64,000 bases of DNA. Source: Eledone cirrhosa. Taxonomy: Eukaryota > Mollusca > Cephalopoda > Octopoda > Eledonidae. Made by a program: the position numbers and the translations under genes. How positions within the stretch are numbered: position 1 is the stretch's first letter; each line of letters begins with the position of its first letter. The DNA is taken from positions 115,788,939 to 115,852,938 of the forward strand of contig OZ024742.1 in the NCBI GenBank assembly GCA_964016885.1. Direction: 5' to 3'. The notes beneath the pieces are model-generated. The model made no database searches and had not been told where the DNA came from. It saw nothing but the letters and a program-made list of their open reading frames with translations. Of the stretch, positions 36,684 through 47,226 are shown piece after piece.

Positions 36684-36855
36684 GGATTCTGATATAGAAA
36701 TAAGACCATCAATTTTGGTGGAGGGCAAAGTAGATTACATCGACCCCAATGCTAACTGGTACTTTATTTTATCAATCCGTAACGATGAAAGTCAAATCTA
36801 ACCTCTGCAGGATTTGAACTTAGAACGCTCTACCGATACTGCCAATCCACCACCC
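36684..36855 (-). repeat. tRNA-derived SINE, minus strand
   Basis: Same SINE type as at 19741-19918. Plus-strand landmarks are a degraded GACCATCAATTTTGGTGG, ACATCGACCCCAATGC, GATGAAAGTCAAATC and GGATTTGAACTTAG (reverse B box), ending CTCTACCGATACTGCCAAT. Confidence 0.75.
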
Positions 36856-36859
36856 TTGA

Positions 36860-37071
36860 TTTCTCCTATTGGCATTAGGCCAGCAATTTTGGTTGATAGA
36901 AAATTGATTAATTCGACCCCACTGCAATATATGTGCTTTATGTCATCGACCCCGTAAGAATGAGAGGTAAAATTTACTTCGGCAAAATTTGAACTCAGAA
37001 TGTAAAGGGCCGTAACTATATATATCAAAGCAGAGTGCCCGATGTTCTACCGATACTGCCAATCCGCCAAT
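36860..37071 (-). repeat. tRNA-derived SINE, minus strand, second copy
   Basis: Direct neighbour of the previous SINE in the same orientation. Landmarks are GGCATTAGGCCAGCAATTT, TCATCGACCCCGTAAG, TTTGAACTCAGAATG and the tRNA-like end TTCTACCGATACTGCCAAT. Pol III box B is recognisable. The copy is old. Confidence 0.78.
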
Positions 37072-38272
37072 AATAATAATGATATACACATAATTTATTA
37101 TAACTTCCGATATTTTAAGAATTTAAAATATAATTCAACTTTATATTCAATTTTATTATTTCATGTTATTTGCTTTTCAATTTTCTATTTCCACCGCCAC
37201 GCGATGGTGGCATGGCCTCTCTCACTCCCATTACACATTCCTTCTGTACTGTTAGGTTTTACCCTCCACCCTATATTTCACTACTGTGTCTGTTATTGAT
37301 GTTTTTACTTGACCTTACAACACCTCGTTACTCAGCACCTATCTTAACCAAACACGCACCCCACCCGGCAATCCTCTGATAGAATATATATATTCCCTTT
37401 TTTTCCTTTTTTCTTCCTCTCGATTTCTTTTTTTCTTTCTCTCCCTCATGGCCTTTTGGTAGAAAAAAGGCTATAGGCGCGCTATGGATATATGTATAGT
37501 TTAAAATGCGCAGAAACAGCCGTGATTTGTGGTTTACTACTGATGAAGGGAGATTTCCATCTCTTGTTTGTGTCACCTTACCTTCTAACACCCGTTTTCA
37601 GTAACCACACAACCTCTCCTCTCAATCAAAATAATATATATATATATGAGTGTTTGTGTATGTGTGTGTATGTGTGTGTGTATGTGTGTGTGTTTTCCAT
37701 ATGTGGAAATCATAGCTATGATCGGTGCCTAAGTACAACACGAACAGTCAAATGAAGAAAGGCCCGATCTACATTCGATGATAGATGTAAAAATCAATTT
37801 TATTAGAGTGACAAATGTAAAATTAAATTTTAGAAGAGGTTTGTACAGGAGACATTAGACACAGAATAACAACCGAATCACCTACCTAGATCAATGTAGC
37901 TTTCTGCAGAGGGAAAATTCATGGTACATACAAGAAGAACAGACAGGGATCACCAGCATAAATAATCAATCAGTACTTGTATTGATTTACAGAACATCGT
38001 GGTTGATTGCTTCCGCTACAGTTGTATAGCGACAACTCTAGTGAGGTATAGCGAAAAAATATAGAAAGATTCATCGGTTAATGAAAGCAGAAATACATTT
38101 CAATCTCAGCTCTCGACTTTTTTTTGCTAGATGTACATTGCGAATGGATATATTTAGAATTAAATCTGATAGTATACGTATGCATAATGAATTTAGAAAT
38201 GTAACAGATATTGGTAAATATTCAAGATTTAGTATTTAAATATTTTATTTTCAGAATCTTGCCAAAGTAAAT
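37072..38272. other. AT-rich region with a TA/TG microsatellite, no gene
   Basis: Begins with a few AAT units (37067-37080). A TA then TG repeat lies at about 37632-37693. No conserved frame was recognised on either strand. Confidence 0.6.
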
Positions 38273-38727
38273 TTATCTGAGGGAAATCCTGCAATTTGGT
38301 AATTTACAACTATGCTCTGTAGAGTTTACAGCGACTACACAAAAGAAATGAATATTCAAACATGCACATTGACTCGGTTCATAACGAATCCCTCGACAGC
38401 GCCTGTACACAATAGCCGAGTTCATGGATGTGTCGATTGATGGTGCTTTGTTAAGGACCAGGTTTTGCCGACAATATACGTTAGATTGTGACTGACTGTT
38501 GTTCAACCATTTACAACATGGACTCATCTTCCTCAACTGAGGATTTTTCTGACTTTGCTTCATATTCTTGACAAGTGTCACATTACTTGAAATGTCTAAA
38601 CCAGTTGTGTACAACACGTTCCTTGACAGATCGTTGGCTTTCCAAATGATTACTTTCTCTCCGCAGCTCTTGGACTCTGTACATGTAATGGTTCTAAATG
38701 CAATGTTTTCACAACTCATTACCAAAG
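38273..38727 (-). CDS. Candidate host exon, cysteine-rich secreted-type protein
   Basis: On the minus strand an open frame enters after a plausible splice acceptor (intron end TTATTCATTTTATAG at about 38728) and runs to a TAA stop near 38273, about 151 codons. It reads LVMSCENIAFRTITC, then CGEKVIIWKANDL, then SSNVTLV (a possible N-glycosylation site), and later Cys-rich stretches such as RRCRG and SQCACLN. About 13 Cys residues are spread through it, as in extracellular domains. Unlike other frames here it is not low-complexity and is not LINE-like. I do not recognise the family. The opening faintly recalls galactose/rhamnose-binding lectin domains, but this is weak. No donor site or neighbouring exon was identified, and chance cannot be excluded. 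Confidence 0.35.
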
Positions 38728-38900
38728 CTATAAAATGAATAATAAACATTTAATGTATATATATAATTTATGAAGATAAATAAAGAAATCATCAATGATT
38801 AGATGAGGTGTTTCTGATTAATGATATCAAAAAATTACCAAAAAAGGAAATTATCAGTGAAAACTCGGAAAAGCTTTGCAATAGAACTGGTATATGGAGT

Positions 38901-38985
<85 letters not shown>

Positions 38986-39715
38986 TTTGTATGCAGAGGA
39001 ACTAAACTCAATTGTTTTGTTTTTTTATACATAAGAATTATAACTATGAGTGGGATTCTACGTATAGATGGAACATAATAGTGACACTATTTAAGGCAAG
39101 TGGTGCATAATTCATAAAAATACATAACAAATGTAATTTGTATGACGGGCATTCCTATGGTAATTTAATTACTTAATATTTATGCTCAACGAAATGCATC
39201 TCAGACAATGTAAAATGAATTTAATATAAATATTAAGCATATTGACTTTTATCTGAAGTGTCCGAAAGGAATGAATTCAAACTCTTACTTTTTTCCATGT
39301 GTAGATTCAATAGTGAATTACATGTTTACACTTCATATTTTTCGCAGCATGGAAGCTTAATAAAAAGGTGTAGTTGTGCCTGTATTAAATGTTTCTTAAT
39401 CGTTCTAAAAGACTCTGTGTTCTGCATAAACCATTTAATATATAATTATGTGTGTATGTGTGTGTTGCATTATATGTGTGTGTATATATGTATGTACCTA
39501 TGGATGTGGGTGTGTATGTATATATCTATTCATTCATGCATGTGTGGGTGTATTTATGTATGTATATATGCAAATGTATCCCAAATGAGATAGCATATGA
39601 CGTTTTAATAAACCTGCACAGATTTATATTAATTCTTGAGAGTTAATTCGCGAAATGACAGGAAATCTATGTACATATATACATATATACATATATCTAC
39701 GCATATATATATATA

Positions 39716-39793
<78 letters not shown>

Positions 39794-42059
39794 ACCTTAT
39801 ACCTACGCATATGTATGTATGTACGTAAGAATGTATGTATGCTTGTATGTATATCATATATATATATATGTATGTATGTGTGTGTGTGTGTGTGTGTGTT
39901 TGGGTCTGTGCGTGTGTGTGTGTATGTATTTATGTACATATGTACTTATGTACATCTCACTACATCGCATAGAGGCCCGGTCAGAGAATGATCTCTTTAT
40001 CTGTGTAAGAAATATTTCGCAGGTGAAAACGGAAGAAGAAAAATTTCGTGCAATGTTAAAGTAAAATGTTAAAGAATAAAAAATATATTTTTAACCTATA
40101 AATGATAAAACATATATGTTAACACCTATGCGACCTCACGAATATTTAAAAAGTATGAAAAATAAAATATTATTAGAAAACCTACAACACTTTCCGTTTC
40201 CGAATATTTTTCTTTTAGAAAGTCCTAAACAACTTGTCACGATCTATTGCTGCCATTTCCTCAATTTATATATTAACGATGTTTTACCTTTTTTTTTAAA
40301 TTGATTTTTAAAATTGTATTCTACGAATAACGTTTTACATAGGGGAAACGTATTCTTCGGGTGAACTTTGCGTTTGAAACTTTATGAAAAATCCTGACTT
40401 ATTGATTTATTGCAGTCTTTTAAGAAGACTGAGAAATACACAAATCAAATTTTAAGTTTAACCAATAGGCACGTGGGTATATATTTAGTTAACAAGAATT
40501 TATTGCTATGTGAAATTCATTTTAATTTTTTTTTTAATCAAATTTTAATGTCTTGAGACAACACTTTTAATTTAGAAATATTTTATGCATATTATATGCT
40601 TTTATTAATTAGTTTTTAATTAATATTGAGTTTTATTCGTTAGTTTTATTTATTAATTTATTATAGTCGTGCTACTGTATGTTTGTTTCTTATTTTGTTT
40701 TAGTCCCGACCTCTTGTGATTATATGTTTGTTTATTAAACATACTATTTTATATTTAACACAGTTAGGAGCATCACTTTACCGTAGTTATGTTATAGTTC
40801 ATGTATTCGACACCAATACTTGAGGTGTTCTATACTTAACGGAAATGTATAATAGACATTCAATCCTGGATGAATTTCAATTCAGAAGGTACGGAATGTA
40901 ACTAGATGTTACCTTGTATTCCTTTTCATGTTCTGTTTCAGTTAAATTTACAGCATATAGTTAAATATAGGTATTTCTAAAGTAGCCCAAACAAGCGCCT
41001 AATACACATTCGAACCATTAGCTATCCAGAAAGTGTGAACACTAAAGACATTTGAGCAAAATCCAAATGGAAATCTACCAAGTAGAATTGAGTCCAAATT
41101 AAGGATATGTAGATCATACGTAAAGAAGACGAAATGAAATTGCACGTTTAGCTTTGTGAGCCTTAGATTTGATACCAGAGATCAAAACATAGACTGGATA
41201 TCGACGCATTATTTGATGGAGCTGAAGGCCACAGAGAAGATAGAAAGACACTGAACAGAATACTTTAGAAGACTTCTGCGTAGAGAATTAATTCCCGTCA
41301 ATGATACAACAATTCCATGATGATACTGACTATGATTTCTACAATAGATACTATGTCACGCTTTTTGAAGGAGAAAATAGTTCATCAGAATTTGGCTAGT
41401 ATTGATTTCATTGACCTCTGATATATGCTTGCAATGAAATATATTGATTAATCATTTTTTAAATAAGAAAAACTCTTCGCATTTCTACCAGTTGTACCAA
41501 ATGCGGCGAGGCTGAATCATTAAGAAATTCGCTTCGCAATCATATTGTCCCAATGTCAAATTTAATGTGCCGCGTCTCGGAGAAGTGTCATTTATAGTAT
41601 ACCAGGGTTGACTCTCGTGGATAAATTTGAGTAAATGAAAACTGCTTGGAAACCCCTGGAATGGATTGTACCTGCCACAGTAAATATTCTGTAATATCTG
41701 GTAGTTTTAGGTTGATTTAAATTGCCCGTTATTTTAACAATTGGGTTCTTCCGTTAACATCACAACAGAATCGCTGTTGTCCTCGACAAATTTCCATTCC
41801 ATTCCCGCGGTTCAAATAATAAAGAACCTTCACCATAGTTCCTCGGTAGTACCTGTCATAAATAGTAAACAAATCTACCCCAAAATCCCATTTATCTCTT
41901 AAAAAGGAAGAAGAATATCTTAGGTGATATTTTCATAAATATGAAGAAAATATATTTTCTGCTAGATTCATTTTCATCAATCATCTGATTGATCAGGCTA
42001 ACCTAGAGCGTACAAACAAGAAAATAATTTGCCATCGATTAGTGTATTTTCGAGAGAGG
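38728..42059. other. AT-rich region with long (TA)n tracts, no gene
   Basis: Very long TA tracts lie at about 38903-38984 and 39703-39792. TG/TATG-rich stretches lie at 39445-39575 and 39800-39930. The rest (40000-42059) is AT-rich with frequent stops in all frames and no element recognised. Confidence 0.65.
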
Positions 42060-43075
42060 GAGAGGTGAGTGGTAAAGCTTTCCCCGACTTTCCCTTTTGT
42101 TCTTTTTTTAATTGGGTGATTTAGATACTGCTGTTGCTGCTAGTGGTTGTGGTGTGTCTCCCAATGTTGCTGCTGCCGGTGCCGGTGTTCTTGCTTGCGT
42201 GGTCGTTTGCTTCAAGGCAGGTGTAGAGCTTGCTATAGGTTGCATGTCGGGCATGCTCATTCAAAGTGTGTCTGATTTACTGCTCCTGTCATACTTTGTT
42301 TATGACATTCTTTTGGTGCGTTTCTGCCAACATCTCTGTGTGACAGCCACGTCAGTCCATGGTTTTCTACCTAGTTTGATCGTTTGAGCCAAACGTGTCT
42401 TTTTATAAAATGTTCACAATAAACAGTTCGCTTCATTTGGACGCCGTTGCTGCTAAAGGTGTTGCTGGTGGTGCTTGCTGTTGTTTATATTGCTGGTGTT
42501 ATTGTCATACTGATTGTGATTGTTGTAATTATCATAGTTTTTGCAAACCATTTGTCGTTGTTGTCCGTATTTCGAATATTTTTAATTTTTGTTTCTGTAA
42601 TATTTTGTTGTTGCAAAGGTTGTGGTGGTGGTCATGCTGTTGGTGTTGGCAATACATGTATCAGTGTTCGTTTTCCTATTGATTTTTGTTAATTTAATTA
42701 TGTTTACTAGTTTATGTGATCCTGGCGGCGATGTTGAATTTGAACAGCCGGAAATGTATATCATAATTTTCCCGTACAGAGTTGATTTTTGTTTTGTCGT
42801 TGTTGTTGCTGTTGCAGCCATTATTTTCTGAAGTTTCGCTCTTCCATCCTGTGGGCAGAGGACTGTTCTGTCGTGCCATGCTATTCTTCAAAAAAATAAT
42901 TGTGGTGTGTTTTAAAAGCAAACACATTTCTCCTCTTAGGGTTACAAGGAGACAAAAACTAACCAAACTCACGAAAGCACAGGTTAGTTCAACTATAAAA
43001 TATCAGTATGTTAGATAATAATGGGAATAACAAACTTACGAGAGCCATCTGTATCGATATACCAACGAACCAAAT
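42060..43075 (-). mobile_element. Possible degraded ORF1/5' region of a LINE
   Basis: The plus strand is rich in GTT, GCT and GTG triplets that read as Thr, Asn and Ala on the minus strand. This is the composition of the family T ORF1 N-terminal regions. Near 43031-43050 the plus strand AACAAACTTACGAGAGCC resembles the 5' UTR of copy 5 (AAACTTACGAGAGCGAGC at 33185), and a short ATA repeat follows at about 43076-43083, where a T 5' end would sit. No zinc knuckle was found. Tentative. Confidence 0.3.
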
Positions 43076-43084
43076 GATAATAAT

Positions 43085-43834
43085 GTTTTCATTCTTTTCT
43101 CGAATAGTATCTTTGATAGGTTTGATGCTGAGTTTCTGCATGGATGGAGGGAAAATCAGTGATGCAAAGACTGAGACGCTCCAGCTCTCTAGGAATCCTG
43201 CGAAGTGCAGTCCACATGTAAGTGGAATTCCACTGAAGCAGGTAGAGATATTCAAATATCGTGGGGTTGTGTTCACAGTTGATGGAAGGCAGAAGGCTGA
43301 ATTAAATGCAAGAAGTGCAGGAGCTGGTGCAGCAATGTGCCAGCTTCGGCATTCAGTAATCAGAAGAAGGGAGGTAGGTGTAAAAGCCACAACGGTATCT
43401 TCAATTCTCTATTTGTGCAAACCCTTGCATAGGACCATAAATCTCGTGTAATGACTGAAAGAATGCGATCACGAATATAAGCGGCCGAAATAGGGCTCCT
43501 CTGAAGGGACTTTCGAGTAACGTTAGTCAACAGAGTGCGTAGCTCGGGATCAGAGTGTCACTCCAGGTAGAGCCGCTACTTTTTCGAATCGAGAGATCAC
43601 AGTTCCGATACTATGGACATGTGGTGAGAATATCTGAGGAAAAATTCGCTTGATAGATTTTACAGGCAAATCCAAGCGGCAGGATACACAGTTGTAGATA
43701 CCGAACAAGATGGTTGGATAACATCCATGAACTTGGATGGTCTCATGTGGGGATCCAGCCAGATCAGTTGGAAACGGTTGCTCCTAACAGGACCCGCTGG
43801 AAGGAGTGTTGTTGACTCTGTCCCTGATCTCAGA
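43085..43834 (+). pseudogene. 3' part of a third LINE family, broken
   Basis: Plus strand, 5'-truncated just after a short ATA repeat and ending at the AAT tract at 43835. An open frame (43008-43451) includes SDAKTETLQLSRNP, VEIFKYRGVVFTVDGR and the RHSVIRRREVGVKAT region. These match the post-catalytic part of RTs widely seen in animal LINEs, with the pattern KYLGVVFTSDGR...L...V..RRE. After a stop near 43450 the remnants MTERMRSRI, RFYRQIQ and SWKRLLLTGPAGR correspond to the usual MTERVRS...GRPRTRW tail. The clade is not assigned. It shows that another LINE also ends in AAT on the plus strand. Confidence 0.6.
43331..43424. repeat. 94-bp exact direct repeat, copy A
   Basis: Identical to 43904-43997, base for base as read. 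It lies inside the third-family LINE fragment. Copy B sits at the 5' end of the next R element. Confidence 0.95.

Positions 43835-43894
<60 letters not shown>
43835..43894. repeat. (AAT)n tract
   Basis: About 20 AAT units. In one frame it reads as a run of Asn that artificially joins flanking ORFs. Confidence 0.97.
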
Positions 43895-43895
<1 letters not shown>

Positions 43896-43903
43896 GCGAA
43901 TGT

Positions 43904-43997
43904 AGCAATGTGCCAGCTTCGGCATTCAGTAATCAGAAGAAGGGAGGTAGGTGTAAAAGCCACAACGGTATCTTCAATTCTCTATTTGTGCAAACCC
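43904..43997. repeat. 94-bp exact direct repeat, copy B at R element 5' junction
   Basis: Exact duplicate of 43331-43424, sitting between the AAT tract and the R coding region. Identity indicates a recent event, most simply filler copied during 5' junction formation. Confidence 0.93.
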
Positions 43998-44030
43998 AGT
44001 ATTCGCCATTAAACAGTTCGAATAACGGTG

Positions 44031-46729
44031 AAATGGAGACTAGAACGTCATGTGACAGACTCTCACCCAACAGGTGCTCCCTGGCCCAGCAGCAGGGACC
44101 TGGCTATCAACCAAATACTGCTGGTGTCGGAGGAAGAAGAAGAAGGAAAGGGACCAGAACCAACTGGACGAAAGAATTGAATAGAACTGTTATGCAATGT
44201 TACCTGAAAAGTAACCCCAAGGAGAAGGGCTATAGTAAACGGATGCATAACATCTGGAACGAGATTGGCCTATTTAAATTCGATGAACAAAAATTGGCCG
44301 GGCAGGCTCGGGTAATAAGAACTAATGGGTGGATAAGCGAGCTGGAACTGGAGGAACTGAACAGAGAGATTAGCTTGGAGATGGAGGGTGGAGCATGCCA
44401 GGCAAACGAGCCAGTGGGAAATGAAGGTGAAGAGGTCGAGAGAACGGAGGAACCACCCGAAGCAGACAATGATCTGAATACTGAGATAAATAATACCTGG
44501 AACATAGATATGTCCACTGAGGAGATGAATGCTGACGGGCTAGGACAAGATTTGGTTGTTATCCTAAATTTAGTGGTAGATAAATTGAACAATGATAGTG
44601 GGAGACCTATGAACCTAAGATTTGTAGAAAGGAAAAAGTTAAAAGAAACAACAACTAAGGTAAACAAAATCATCCCATACCTTGAGGCGAGGAGCCTTCA
44701 CCAGTGCAACAATATCCTCAAAGTAACAGCAAATACGGTGAGGAAACTACTTGGTATAAAAACGAGAGGAAACAACAGACAAGAAAGAGCAGAGCCTTGG
44801 TGGAAGAAACGACTGAGTGGTCAAATCAGGGAAATGAGAAATGACATTGGAAAGCTTGACTCCCTACTGAATGAGACACTAAAAAACATAGACACTAAAA
44901 ATAGACTGGAAATAAAGTACAAAACTAGGAGGAAAAAGCTAAATATTATCATAGAGGAACTGAAGCAACGCATTGTAGCAAAGAGTGCAAAAATCAGGCG
45001 ATACGAGAACAGAGTCAGTCAGTATAAACAGAACTGCATGTTCGACAACAACCAGAAGATACTGTTTGGACAGCTTGAAGGGAAAGAAAGAGGCAACGAC
45101 TTGATCCCTGACGCGGAACAAACTAAAACATTCTGGAGAGGAATATGGGAGCAGGATGTTAAACGTAATGACCAGGCAGTGTGGATTGCCCTAATGCCCC
45201 TGACCAGTGTACTGCGAAAAGTGAGAGCAGGATACATGTTGGGAAAGGGAGAGCTTACCATCAATCACCTCCTCTTCATGGACGATCTTAAGCTCTTCGG
45301 GAAGAGTGAGAAGGAGTTGGATGTGCTTGTTGACACTGTCCATATTTTCAGCAGTGATATATGTATGCAATTTGGTATTAGTAAGTGTGGAGTCATTGTG
45401 ATGAGGAGGGGTAGGTTGAGCAGAAGTAACAGAATCCAGATACCAACAGGTGAGATGATAAAGGAAATTGACTGTGAGGAAGGATACAAGTATTTGGGCG
45501 TTCTGGAGGCTGATGGCATAAAGAACAGAAAAATGAAGGAATTGTTAAGACCTGAATACATTCGGAGAGTAAGGAGCGTATTGAAGTCACATCTGAACAG
45601 CAGAAAGGCCATAAGCGCAGTAAATTCCCGAGCTGTGTCTATTATTAGGTACAACGCGGGAATTCTGAGATGGAATGTTGCTGAACAAAAATAAATGGAT
45701 AGGAAGACTAGGAATCTATTGTCTATCTACAACATGTTCCACAAGAGGAGTGATGTCGATAGACTCTACTTAAGGAGATCTGAGGGTCGAAGAGGTCTTA
45801 TCAGCATAGAGGACTGTGTTCAGATGGAGAAAAACAACCTACACAATTACGTGACTGATAGTAAGGAGCCAATGCTCAGAACTGTACTGAAGGAGGGGAC
45901 AATAGGCCAGGGGATGTTCAAGGAGGTAATAACATCAAGGAGAAAGAGCAGCCTTCAGGAAAAATCCCTTCATAGTACCATCTTTGAGAAAACTGAATTT
46001 AGAGATCCACAGACATGTTTGAAAAGAGGAGACCTTAAAAAGGCTACAGAAGGAATGTTAATGGCTGCGCAGGACCAGGCCCTCAAAACGAAGTGGTTGA
46101 AACACCATATTTACAAGGAGGAGGCTAGCCCACTGGGCAGGATCTGTGGAGAGAGAGAGGAGACTGTTGCTCACATTGTATCCGAGTGTAAACACCTAGC
46201 CCAGACCCACTATAAGGGCTGGAGACATGATGTGATGGGCAGGGTGATCCACTGGCACCTGTGCAAAGTAAACAATTTACCACATTCTGAGAAATGGTAA
46301 GAGCATAAGCTAGAGTCGGTGACAGTGAACGATCAGGTGAAGGTGCTGTGGGATTTTAGGATACAGACGGACAAGAAACTGGAACACAATAGACCTGACC
46401 TGGTAGTTGTGGACAAAGAAAAAAGATCGTGCCTGATTGTGGATGTGACCTGCCCATTCGACACGAGAGTGCAAGAGAATGAGAGGGAGAAAATTAACCG
46501 ATACCAGGACTTAAAGTGGAAGGTAAAAAGGATTTGGAACTGCCATGAAGTCAAAGTGATCCCTATTGTCATAGGCACACTGGGGACTATCTCCAAATGT
46601 TTACCGGAATGGTTAAAGAAAATCGGCCCCTTCACGCTTTATGGAACGCTTCAAAAGGCATGCTTGCTGGGAAACACCAAACACGCTCTGATACGTCCTG
46701 AATATCTGAGGTTGCAGGTAGTGGCTTGA
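44031..46729 (+). pseudogene. Family R ORF, N-terminus present, RT core deleted, two nonsense codons
   Basis: A likely start is the ATG at 44031 (METRTSCDRLSP). The N-terminal region has RTNWTKELNRTVMQCYL and NGWISELELEELNREI, resembling the Myb-like DNA-binding part of this superclade. A charged region and a basic coiled stretch (KTRRKKLNIIIEELKQR) follow. At about 45187 about 710 bp present in the copy at 33625 is missing in frame, so the RT fingers and first palm motifs are gone, while FMDD (near 45278) remains. TAA stops at 45692 and 46298 replace Glu and Tyr codons. The CCHC motif reads GRICGEREETVAHIVSEC, with its first Cys changed to Gly. NRPDLVVVDKEKRSCLIVDV (endonuclease) is intact. 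A frameshift lies near 46675. The frame also runs open upstream to 43727 through the AAT tract, which is not part of the element. Confidence 0.85.
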
Positions 46730-46784
46730 TATTCATTCCAACAAACTTTCCAGTTAACTAACATCAATGACTGAGACTCAAGGA

Positions 46785-46792
46785 GTAATAAC

Positions 46793-46831
<39 letters not shown>
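46785..46831. repeat. (AAT)n tract
   Basis: About 14 AAT units at the tail-to-tail meeting of a plus-strand R copy and a minus-strand T copy. Confidence 0.96.
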
Positions 46832-46832
<1 letters not shown>

Positions 46833-47226
46833 TTTTCTTTATTAACCACATAGGGTTTACATAAAGTAGACATTAAGGAGAGTGCAGGATAGTACAGCAC
46901 GGTACAAATGGGCATGTATGCGTGTAAAATACAAAAACAGAGGATGTAACAAAAAAATAACATTGAAAAATTCCCCAATAGGGAGGAGACTTCGGAGGGA
47001 CATTTGTGGAGAAAGCCCATTAAAAGGCCACAGTGACCCTGACCACCAAGGCAAGTGCCCTCTCCCAGTTTTCCACCTTTAATTTACAGATAAATACTCA
47101 GTGTAGGCCCATTCAGTCGGGCCATTCTTGCTTCTCTCACCCATCTTTCAACAAAATGCTGAAAAAGTCAATCAGGGCATCACCGAAGAGGTAAGTGCTC
47201 GTCTTCACCCCTTTCAAACGTGTCCA

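Larger units (their letters stand above)
43895..46784 (+). mobile_element. Family R LINE with N-terminal domain but RT internal deletion
   Basis: Plus strand, 2.9 kb, AAT tracts at both ends (43835-43894 and 46785-46831). The first 103 bp is not element-like: it contains copy B of the exact 94-bp repeat (43904-43997). The element's own coding region follows from about 44031. The 3' UTR (after about 46700) ends CAATGACTGAGACTCAAGGAG as in the sister copies. Confidence 0.85.

Noticed and set aside
38808..39078. Alternating Tyr-Ile frames
   Set aside because: Translation of the (TA)n tract at about 38903-38984.
43727..45694. 655-codon open frame with a poly-Asn stretch
   Set aside because: It runs through the tail of a different LINE, the AAT tract (read as Asn) and the duplicated 94 bp before reaching the R element. 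The part before about 44031 is a chance fusion.
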